Part shown: positions 15,953 through 24,000 of the stretch, piece after piece
Numbering within the stretch: position 1 is the first letter of the stretch
Layout of the letters: every line of letters starts with the position of its first letter
Source: Flavobacteriales bacterium
GTDB taxonomy: Bacteria > Bacteroidota > Bacteroidia > Flavobacteriales > Flavobacteriaceae
Length of the DNA: 42,101 bases
Assembly: GCA_018335925.1 (NCBI GenBank)
Contig: JAGXRF010000003.1
Span: 1 to 42,101, forward strand
Direction: 5' to 3'
Position numbers and translations under genes: made by a program
Notes under the pieces: generated by a model
The model's database searches: none
Told to the model about the DNA's origin: nothing
The model's input: only the letters and a program-made list of their open reading frames with translations

Positions 15953-16162
15953 ATGAAAAAAATAATCTACGGTTTCCTATTATGCATTAGCATGTTTGGT
16001 TGTAATAGCGTAAAGGAATATGAAAAACAATACATCAACGACCAACAAATGGCTTTAACTGCCCCAAAAATGGAACGATTTGAAACCACCTATCAAGTAT
16101 ATCGCGAAGGTGCTTCGGGAGCTAATGGAGGAAAATCAGGTGGTGGCTGTGGTTGTAATTGA
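15953..16162 (+). CDS. DUF4266 lipoprotein with Gly-rich Cys-Gly-Cys tail
   Basis: A 69-residue protein: a lipoprotein signal with likely lipidated Cys17 (ISMFGCNS), a short charged linker, and a C-terminus REGASGANGGKSGGGCGCN. The Gly-rich CGC end is the hallmark of DUF4266. The function of the family is unknown. It lies between apbE and the DUF3570 gene, and I recall ApbE, thioredoxin, DUF4266 and DUF3570 being encoded together in other Gram-negative bacteria. The EGASGAN stretch resembles, but does not match, the ApbE acceptor motif (Asp first and Thr/Ser last). The protein is small enough to be missed by annotation, but its start, signal and spacing are all convincing. Confidence 0.82.
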   Translation: MKKIIYGFLLCISMFGCNSVKEYEKQYINDQQMALTAPKMERFETTYQVYREGASGANGGKSGGGCGCN

Positions 16163-16169
16163 TAAAACT

Positions 16170-17585
16170 ATGAAAAAATTTGCCCTATTATTTATTTGCT
16201 TTTATGGCATTTTACATGCCCAGGATTCCACCTTGGTTTTTAAAAAGAAAATACAAGAAAGCACTGAAATTGATTTTATTTCGAGTTATTACCAACAAGA
16301 TGGGGTACATTCTGCCGTTTCTGGAGGGATAGGCTCGGAAAACTTACAAGATGTAGCCAGCAACATTATTATTACTATGCCCATAAAAGCCGATGGTGTG
16401 TTGACTTTTGATATAGGGGTTTCTGCTTACACCTCAGCTTCTTCTAGCAACATCAATCCTTTTAACATTGATGAAGATGAAGATGAAGACAAAGCAGGAA
16501 AAGCAATTCCAGGTTCGATTACAGGTACTCCGTGGCAGGCTTCCTCCGGAGCTTCCATGCAAGATGCCCTGGCTAGTGTGGTTGCAGGGTATGCTCACCA
16601 TAGTGATGATAGAAATAAAATTTGGAATGCCAATGTGTCTTTTTCCAACGAATACGATTATACCTCTATAGGATTTGGAGGAGCATATGCTTACCTGATG
16701 AACCAAAAAAATACAGAATTCAATGTAAAATTTAATGTGTTTTTAGACCAATGGAGACCTATTTACCCAATCGAATTCCGACAATTTCAGTGGAATGGCT
16801 CTCAATGGAATCCGGGGTTGTTTGCCAATACCACCATTTGGGATAGCAACGGAAATGCTTCTGCCAATTATAATCCAACTAAGTTCACTCCTTGGCAATC
16901 GTCTGAAAGAAATTCCTATTCGGTAAGTATTGGGTTATCGCAAATTCTGAATAAAAACATGCAGTTTTCTGTATTTTTAGATTTGGTTCGTCAGATGGGG
17001 AATTTATCTACCCCCTATCAAAGAATTTATTTTGCAGACAAACCCGATTTTTTTATTGGAAATCCGGACATGATTTCGGTTTACACAACCCCACAAAATA
17101 CTGGAGCTTACCAATTGGCAGATGATGTAGAACGCTTACCCAACACCAGAAATAAAATTCCGATTGGAGTACGTTGGAATTATTACATTAACGAACAATT
17201 TATATTGCGTACTTACTACCGTTATTACTGGGACGATTGGGGCATTCAGGCACATACTGCTCAAATAGAAGCTCCGATTAAATTAGGGGAGAAATTTTCG
17301 ATGATTCCTAATTATAGATTTTACCAACAAAGTAGTTCCGATTACTTTGCCCCGTATAATCAACATATGTGTTCGGAAAGATTTTACTCGTCTGATTATG
17401 ATTTATCAAAATTTGAAGCTCATGCATACGGAGCTGGATTGCAATATTACGATTTACTTAATAGCAAACACATTTGGAAATTTGGCATTAAAAACATCGA
17501 TTTAAGATACCAACACTACAGCCGGTCTGATGGTTTGGCTGCCGATATCATCAGTTTTGGTGTGAAATTTATATGGGATAAATAA
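16170..17585 (+). CDS. DUF3570 outer-membrane beta-barrel protein
   Basis: The ATG at 16170 is chosen because it opens a signal peptide (MKKFALLFICFYGILHAQ); the longer frame from 16080 overlaps the upstream gene and is not credible. The mature part, about 450 residues, alternates aromatic and polar residues in many amphipathic strands (for example RTYYRYYWDDWGIQA) and closes with GVKFIWDK, as in outer-membrane barrels. An acidic run, DEDEDEDK, near residue 100 could bind cations in a loop. The family is DUF3570, of unknown function, and it accompanies DUF4266 and ApbE. It lies 7 nt after the DUF4266 gene. It may be a channel, or the anchoring partner for the lipoprotein. Confidence 0.82.
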   Translation: MKKFALLFICFYGILHAQDSTLVFKKKIQESTEIDFISSYYQQDGVHSAVSGGIGSENLQDVASNIIITMPIKADGVLTFDIGVSAYTSASSSNINPFNIDEDEDEDKAGKAIPGSITGTPWQASSGASMQDALASVVAGYAHHSDDRNKIWNANVSFSNEYDYTSIGFGGAYAYLMNQKNTEFNVKFNVFLDQWRPIYPIEFRQFQWNGSQWNPGLFANTTIWDSNGNASANYNPTKFTPWQSSERNSYSVSIGLSQILNKNMQFSVFLDLVRQMGNLSTPYQRIYFADKPDFFIGNPDMISVYTTPQNTGAYQLADDVERLPNTRNKIPIGVRWNYYINEQFILRTYYRYYWDDWGIQAHTAQIEAPIKLGEKFSMIPNYRFYQQSSSDYFAPYNQHMCSERFYSSDYDLSKFEAHAYGAGLQYYDLLNSKHIWKFGIKNIDLRYQHYSRSDGLAADIISFGVKFIWDK

Positions 17586-17654
17586 CTAGGAGAAACATCT
17601 ATAAAAATTGAAGAAACCAATTTGATTTTTCTTATTTTTAAATAAAAAACAAGC

Positions 17655-18326
17655 ATGAGTCAGAAACATATTTTGATCATAGATGACGAGATAGGAATTC
17701 TTCAATTTTTAGAGGAGGGCTTGCAAGAAGAAGGCTACCAAGTGCACACCGCCTTGAACGGAAAAGAAGGATTGCAAATGGCATTAAAACAACCTATTGA
17801 TTTGATTTTGTTGGATTGGATGATGCCTAAGATGAATGGATTAGATTTTTGTAAACATTACAGAGAACACAATGCCAATACACCGATTTTATTTTTAACA
17901 GCAAAAGACCGATTAGAAGAAGTAATAGAAGGATTAAAAGCTGGAGCCAACGACTACATTAAAAAACCCTTTAGTTTTGAAGAGCTATTGGCAAGAATAG
18001 AAGTTTACTTTAGAAACAAATTAGAAACCAAAGTTATTGAAATAGGTACAAAAATTAAATTGAAACCCGACCAAAGAGAAGTGTGGGAAGAGCAAACTTT
18101 AATTAATTTAACCCAAAAAGAATATGATTTGTTGTACTTTTTAGCTTCGCAAAAGGGAAAAATTTGCACAAGAGATGAAATTATTGACCATGTTTGGGAC
18201 ATTCATTTTGGTTATGACAGTGGAGTAATTGATGTATTTATGAATGCTTTACGAAAAAAAATACCAAGTTTAAAAACAGAAAACATCATCCAAACCATAC
18301 GTGGTATTGGATATAAAATTTCTTGA
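17655..18326 (+). CDS. OmpR-family response regulator
   Basis: A 223-residue two-component regulator. The receiver domain has acidic residues IIDDE (9-12), phospho-acceptor Asp54 in LLDWMMPKMNG, and YIKKPF with the conserved Lys. The C-terminal winged helix (from about 125) ends with the family motif IQTIRGIGYKI. It is probably phosphorylated by the histidine kinase encoded 1.25 kb downstream in the same operon. Its stop overlaps or abuts the VIT gene. Its position at the head of the efflux operon suggests it activates the CzcA/CzcB pump genes, as CusR/CzcR-type regulators do. A 69-bp gap separates it from the DUF3570 gene; no clear TAnnTTTG box is seen there. Confidence 0.92.
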   Translation: MSQKHILIIDDEIGILQFLEEGLQEEGYQVHTALNGKEGLQMALKQPIDLILLDWMMPKMNGLDFCKHYREHNANTPILFLTAKDRLEEVIEGLKAGANDYIKKPFSFEELLARIEVYFRNKLETKVIEIGTKIKLKPDQREVWEEQTLINLTQKEYDLLYFLASQKGKICTRDEIIDHVWDIHFGYDSGVIDVFMNALRKKIPSLKTENIIQTIRGIGYKIS

Positions 18327-18328
18327 TT

Positions 18329-19039
18329 GTGGAAAAAAACATCACTTACGAAAATTATTTACAGCAACACTACATCCATCGAAGCAATTGGTTGAGGGCT
18401 GCTGTATTGGGTGCGAATGATGGCATCATATCCATTTCGAGTTTAGCGGTTGGGGTGGCTACTGCAAGCCAAACCAACGAACCCGTAATTTTGGCTACTT
18501 TAGCAGGATTGGTAGCCGGAGCATTGTCTATGGCAGCTGGTGAATACGTTTCGGTAAGCTCACAAACCGATATGGAAAAAGCAGACATTAAGAGGGAAGC
18601 TAAAGAATTAGAAGAATTACCCGAAGTAGAATTGCAAATATTAGCTGAGATATACGAGCATCGTGGATTAAAAAAGGAAACTGCAATGCAGGTTGCAAAA
18701 GAACTAACAGAGCATGATGCACTCGGAGCACATGTAAGAGATGAATTAGGTATTACCGAAATGCATCAAGCAAAACCTTTACAAGCAGCTTTGGCATCGG
18801 GAGTTGCTTTTGTGGCTGGCGGTATTTTGCCAATGCTTACTGTATTTTTTGCCCCAGTAAACCAAACAGAAATTTATTTGTATGTTACCACCGTATTTTT
18901 TCTTGGCTTATTAGGTTACTTTTCTGCAAAAACCGGTGGAGCTGCAATTACCAAAGCCATTATAAGAGTCATCATTTGGGGAACCCTTGCCATGGGATTA
19001 ACCGCATTGGTTGGCTACCTATTTGGAGTACAAGTTTAA
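18329..19039 (+). CDS. VIT/CCC1-family iron/manganese transporter
   Basis: A membrane protein of the VIT1/CCC1 family, which moves Fe2+ or Mn2+ out of the cytosol. Recognisable are HRSNWLRAAVLGANDGI and the GLVAGALSMAAGEYVSVSSQ helix, then a Glu-rich cytosolic metal-binding loop (KREAKELEELPEVELQ) and three more membrane helices. No ATG exists near the N-terminus, so it must start at GTG 18329 or TTG 18323; I prefer GTG. The TTG would overlap the response regulator stop. It sits between the regulator and kinase genes, which ties metal export to the signal pathway. Substrate choice between Fe and Mn cannot be made from sequence. Confidence 0.88.
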   Translation: MEKNITYENYLQQHYIHRSNWLRAAVLGANDGIISISSLAVGVATASQTNEPVILATLAGLVAGALSMAAGEYVSVSSQTDMEKADIKREAKELEELPEVELQILAEIYEHRGLKKETAMQVAKELTEHDALGAHVRDELGITEMHQAKPLQAALASGVAFVAGGILPMLTVFFAPVNQTEIYLYVTTVFFLGLLGYFSAKTGGAAITKAIIRVIIWGTLAMGLTALVGYLFGVQV

Positions 19040-19057
19040 CCCATTAAATAACACATT

Positions 19058-19567
19058 ATGAACGAAGCACACGCACATTTAGTGATGAATCATTTCCCTA
19101 TCATTTTACCTATGGTAGCTTTGGTACTTTTAGCTTTTGGCATCTTTAGAAAAAACGAAACTCTACAAAAAACGGCCTTATGGATTTTTGTGGTAGGTGC
19201 AGTTTTCACATTTTTTGCCATGTTTACCGGAGATAAGGCAGAGCACTTTATAGAAAACTTACCAGGTATTTCGGAACAAAAAATGGAAAATCATGAAGAA
19301 ATGGCCGAGCAATTGGCATGGATACAATATTTGGTTGGCATTATTTCGGTAGTTGGTTTGATTTTACACCATAAAAAACACCAAGCCATCAAATACTTAC
19401 ACTACCTTTTGTTGGTACTTACCTTAATCTTGTTATTTTTTGCACAAAAAACCGGAACCAGTGGTGGTGAAATACGTCATCCGGAAATTTCAGGAAATGC
19501 CAATGAATTACTTCCTGTTAACAATAATGAAGGAAAAATGCACGAAAAAGAATATGAACACGACTAA
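19058..19567 (+). CDS. DUF2231-like four-helix membrane protein
   Basis: A 169-residue inner-membrane protein. Four hydrophobic segments are separated by short loops; helix 1 is preceded by HAHLVMNHFPIILP, and an EHFIENLPGISEQKMENHEE loop lies between helices 2 and 3. The end, TGTSGGEIRHPEI, precedes a soluble tail finishing EKEYEHD. The helix-borne His residues are compatible with haem or metal binding, which is inference. It resembles DUF2231-type proteins; no function is established. It is the third gene of the efflux operon, 18 nt after the VIT gene and 9 nt before the kinase. Confidence 0.65.
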   Translation: MNEAHAHLVMNHFPIILPMVALVLLAFGIFRKNETLQKTALWIFVVGAVFTFFAMFTGDKAEHFIENLPGISEQKMENHEEMAEQLAWIQYLVGIISVVGLILHHKKHQAIKYLHYLLLVLTLILLFFAQKTGTSGGEIRHPEISGNANELLPVNNNEGKMHEKEYEHD

Positions 19568-19576
19568 ATAGTATTG

Positions 19577-20989
19577 ATGTCGCCTTTAAAAAACCTAAGC
19601 TATTCCAACAGAATCGGACTGCTATATATTAGCAGTTCGGCTTTGTTGTTGCTTTTGGTTTTTATTTCGATTTTTCAAATCACTTCTTTAAATCTGTACC
19701 GAACTATTGAAAATGATTTGGATTTTGAGCTGCAAAAGCATTTAGAGGAAATTAAAATAGAAAATAACCAAATTCAACTTATCCATAAAGAAGAATGGTT
19801 AGAAAGAGAACACACCGGAGTAGAGGTAAATCCGGTTTTTGTTACTTTTTTAAATCGAAATAAAGAATTGGTAGAAAAATCACCCAACCTTAAAAATTCT
19901 CAATTAAAATGGTTGGTTGCAAAAGAAAATAAAAAATACATTGACACCAATCTTGAAAAAAACCCTATACGTCAAAAGCAATTTGAAGTATTTGAAAACC
20001 AAAAACTAAAAGGCTATGTCATCGTAGCCATGTCAACCAAAAACACCCAAATTGTATTGCAAAAACTTCAAAATCATTTGCTTTGGTTATATCCTTTGGT
20101 GTTATTGGCATTGTTTTTCATTGCTCGCTTTTTTGCTGGAAAAAGCATTCAACCCGTTCAAAACATTCGCGAAACAGCCCAAAGCATTACATCACTCCAA
20201 TTAAGCCAACGTATTCCACTACCATACCATAAAGACGAACTATATAGGCTATCCGAAACCATAAACGATTTGCTAGATAAAATTGAAGACACCCTACAAC
20301 GCGAAAAGCAATTTACTTCGGATGCTTCGCACGAACTTAGAACTCCATTATCTGTAATCAAAGGCACTCTAGAAGTGTTGATTCGCAAGCCCAGAACTGA
20401 AACTGAATACCAAAATAAAATCAAACAATGTATTGTAGAAATCAATCAAATGGATGTATTGTTAGAAGAGTTGCTTTTTATTGCAAGAAACGAATACTTA
20501 CCTAACATTGAAGCACATTGGAACCTTATTGATTTGCATTTATTAATACAAAAAATGGAAGTTCAATTGCAGAACAAACTTTCTCAAAAAAATATTCAGA
20601 TAATCAAGCAAATACCAAAAAACATTCAAGTAACCACTGATGTACATTTGTTAGAAGTTTTGATTAAAAATATTTTGAGTAATGCCATTAAATATTCAGA
20701 ACCAAATCAGAAGGTTGAAATCGTATCTGAACTTGATAAGGACTTTGTTCTATTAAAAATTATAGACCACGGAGATGGTATTGCAGCAGAAAATTTGGAT
20801 AAAATATTTCATTCTTTTTACAGAGTAAACAGCTCTAATAATGCTCCAAAAGGATACGGAATTGGCTTGTCGATTGCAAAAAAAATAGCAAACATTTTAC
20901 AAATTGCCATTGAAGTGCAAAGCTTGCCACAACAAGGCACTACTTTTATGTTACATATTCCCTTAAATCCTAAGGAAATCTTAAGCTAA
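19577..20989 (+). CDS. Membrane sensor histidine kinase
   Basis: A 470-residue kinase with two transmembrane helices enclosing a periplasmic sensor region of about 140 residues. A HAMP segment follows, then the dimerisation domain with DASHELRTPLSVIKG (phospho-His252) and an ATPase domain with ILSNAIKYSEPNQKV (N box), DHGDGI (G1) and GYGIGLSIAKK (G2). It is CusS/CzcS-like in layout and operon position and should sense a periplasmic metal or envelope signal and act on the response regulator at 17655. I start at ATG 19577, one codon after an in-frame TTG. The regulator and kinase genes are split by two membrane-protein genes, which is unusual. Confidence 0.92.
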   Translation: MSPLKNLSYSNRIGLLYISSSALLLLLVFISIFQITSLNLYRTIENDLDFELQKHLEEIKIENNQIQLIHKEEWLEREHTGVEVNPVFVTFLNRNKELVEKSPNLKNSQLKWLVAKENKKYIDTNLEKNPIRQKQFEVFENQKLKGYVIVAMSTKNTQIVLQKLQNHLLWLYPLVLLALFFIARFFAGKSIQPVQNIRETAQSITSLQLSQRIPLPYHKDELYRLSETINDLLDKIEDTLQREKQFTSDASHELRTPLSVIKGTLEVLIRKPRTETEYQNKIKQCIVEINQMDVLLEELLFIARNEYLPNIEAHWNLIDLHLLIQKMEVQLQNKLSQKNIQIIKQIPKNIQVTTDVHLLEVLIKNILSNAIKYSEPNQKVEIVSELDKDFVLLKIIDHGDGIAAENLDKIFHSFYRVNSSNNAPKGYGIGLSIAKKIANILQIAIEVQSLPQQGTTFMLHIPLNPKEILS

Positions 20990-20999
20990 ACCCTATTTT

Positions 21000-21032
21000 T
21001 TGGCTCTACTTTTGACTAAAATTAAGAGCCAA
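21000..21032 (+). promoter_or_regulatory. Inverted repeat flanking a -7 box, upstream of the efflux pump gene
   Basis: TTGGCTCT (21000-21007) and AGAGCCAA (21025-21032) form a perfect 8-bp inverted repeat with a 17-base spacer, ending right at the ATG. The spacer contains TACTTTTG (21007-21014), a match to the TAnnTTTG -7 box, but no TTTG is seen 19 bases further up. This may be an internal, activator-dependent promoter with its operator, or a start-codon hairpin in the mRNA. Confidence 0.45.
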
Positions 21033-24000
21033 ATGAAAACCATCATCCGATTTAGTTTACAAAATAAACTATTGATTTTATTGTTTACAATGATTATGGT
21101 TGGTTATGGGTTGTATGCCACTTTTCATATTTCTATAGGTGCAGTGCCAGATATTACCAATAACCAAGTACAAGTAATTACCACTTCAAGAAATTTATCT
21201 ACACAAGATATTGAACAATATGTAACCTATCCGGTAGAATTGGAAATGGCCAACTTACCAGGCGTTAAAGAAATTCGTTCGGTTTCAAAGTTTGGATTAT
21301 CAGTAGTTACGGTGGTTTTTGAAGACAAAATGGGAAATTACTTGCCTCGACAATTAATCGCTGAAAAAATCAAAGTCGCAGCAGAAAAAATCCCGGAAGG
21401 TTTTGGCGTACCCGAAATGGGACCCATCACCACAGGTTTAGGAGAAATTTATCAATATACCTTAGAAGTTGCCCCCGAATTTAAAGACCAATACACCGTT
21501 GCTGACTTGAGAGAAATTCAGGATTGGCAAGTGAAGCGACAACTTTCGGGCATACCGGGGGTGGTAGAAATCAACACTTGGGGTGGTTATTTAAAACAAT
21601 ACGAAGTGGCATTTGACCCTAACCAACTACATGCTATGCAAATTTCGGTAGGAGATATTTTAAAAGCTTTAGAACAAAACAACCACATAGCCGGTGGTGC
21701 CTATATTGAAAAAAACAACCAGAGTTATTTTATCCGTGCAGAAGGCCAAATTTCCTCTTTACAAGACATCGAAAACATTTTGGTTGCCAATAAAAACCAA
21801 ACCCCAATTAGAATTAAAGATGTGGCAAAAGTTCAATTTGGTCATGCCAATCGTTTTGGAGCCATTACCGGAAATGGAGAAGGCGAAAAAGTACTTGGGC
21901 AAATCATGATGCTCAAGGGAGCCAATTCTAACCAAGTAATTAATGATGTAAAAAATCGCATCGCTTTGGTTGAAAAATCACTCCCAGACGGGGTGTCTAT
22001 TAATGGCTTTTTAGAGCGAAGCGAGCTCGTGAAAAAAACCACTTTTACCATTGCAGAAAATCTGATTTTAGGTTGCTTGATTGTGATTTTTGTGGTGGTG
22101 TTATTGCTCGGAAACTGGCGTTCGGGGTTAGTAATTGCTTCCGTAATTCCATTGTGCTTGTTGTTTGCCATTTCGATGATGTATTTATTAGGGATGGATG
22201 CCAACCTGATGAGTTTAGGTGCCATCGACTTTGGTATTATCATTGATGGAGCCGTGATTATTGTAGAATTTGTTACCTTTCAAATTACCCAAAAATTGCG
22301 TCCGCTATTGCCTCTGTCTGCTAACGACCTTAAAGAGAAAATGAACCATATCGTATTGGAAAGCTCGCATAAAATGATGAACTCTGCCATTTTTGGGCAG
22401 TTGATTATTTTGATTGTGTTTATTCCAATCATGACCCTATCTGGCATTGAAGGTAAAATGTTCCGACCTATGGCCATGACTTTTAGTTTTGCCATTTTTG
22501 GTGCGATGATTCTAGGGATGACCTATGTGCCCGTGATATCTGCACTTTTTTTGAATCCAAATAAAACTTCTTCTTTCAAAATTTCGGAAGTAATCATTCA
22601 AAAAATTCAAAAAGCTTATAACCCTGTAATTCGTTGGAGTTTAAAAAACACCAAAAAAGTAATAATTGCCGCAGTTACCTTGTTAGTTGTTTCCATTGGG
22701 ATATTCTCGCAAATGGGTGGGGAATTTATTCCTACTTTAGATGAAGGTGACTTTGTGATTCAACCTGTTTTAAAAACCGGATTACCTTTAACCAATACCA
22801 TTGAAACGACTACCAAAATTGAAAAAATTGTATTGGAGAATTTTCCGGAAGTCGATCAAATTGTTAGCCGAATAGGTGCTGCCGAAGTCCCAACCGACCC
22901 TATGAGTATGGAAGAAAGTGACATCATCGTTAAACTCAAACCCAAAAGTGAATGGACAACAACAAAAGATAAAGAAGAATTGGCCAATTTGATTAAAACC
23001 GAATTAGAAAAGAAAATACCCAATACCGAAATTGAATTTACGCAACCCATTGAAATGCGATTCAACGAATTAATTTCAGGAACTCGCTCGGATGTTGGGA
23101 TTAAAATTTTTGGTGACGACCTTAACACTTTGGCAAGAATTGCAGAAGATATTAGCAAAAAAATCAAAAATACCCCGGGTGCCTCAGATGTGGTGGTAGA
23201 AAAAACCGAAGGTTTGCCACAAATAAAAATTGTGTACGACCGATTTAAATTGGCACAATACAACCTCAATGTTTTTGAGGTAAACCAAACCATAACCGCT
23301 GCTTTTGCCGGAAGTACTGCAAGCACCGTTTTAGAAGGCGAAAAACGCTTTGATATGGTGGTTAGAATGGACAAAGCATTTAAAAATAATTTGCAAGACG
23401 TACAAAATTTATGGATTACGCTACCCAACCAAAACCAAATACCACTAAGCGAAGTCGCTCAAGTAACCTATGAAAAAGGTCCGGCTAAAATTTCTCGCGA
23501 CAACACCAAAAGACGCGTGGTAATTGGAGTAAACATCCGAAACCGCGATTTACAAAGTGTGGTAACCGATATGCAACAGATCATCGATACCCAAGTGAAA
23601 CTCCCCGAAGGGTATTACATTACCTACGGTGGACAATTTCAAAACCTGGAAAGTGCGAAAAACCGATTGTATGTAGCGGTTCCCGTGGCATTGGTACTGA
23701 TTTTTGTATTGCTTTACTTTGCCTTTCAGTCGGTGCAAGAAGCCTTGTTAATTTACACTGCCATTCCGCTTTCGGCTGTGGGAGGCATCTTGCTTTTGGC
23801 TATGCGAGGCATGCCTTTTAGTATTTCTGCCGGAGTAGGATTTATTGCCTTGTTTGGGATTGCAGTGCTAAATGGTATTGTGCTCATTGAACATTTTAAG
23901 CATTTAAAATCCGGAAAATATACTTCCCTAAAAGACATGATCATTCAAGGAACTTCCGAACGACTTCGACCTGTTTTGTTGACTGCGGCTGCGGCTGCCT

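Noticed and set aside
16080..16169. Longer N-terminus for the DUF3570 protein
   Set aside because: It would overlap most of the DUF4266 tail and bury the signal peptide that starts at 16170.
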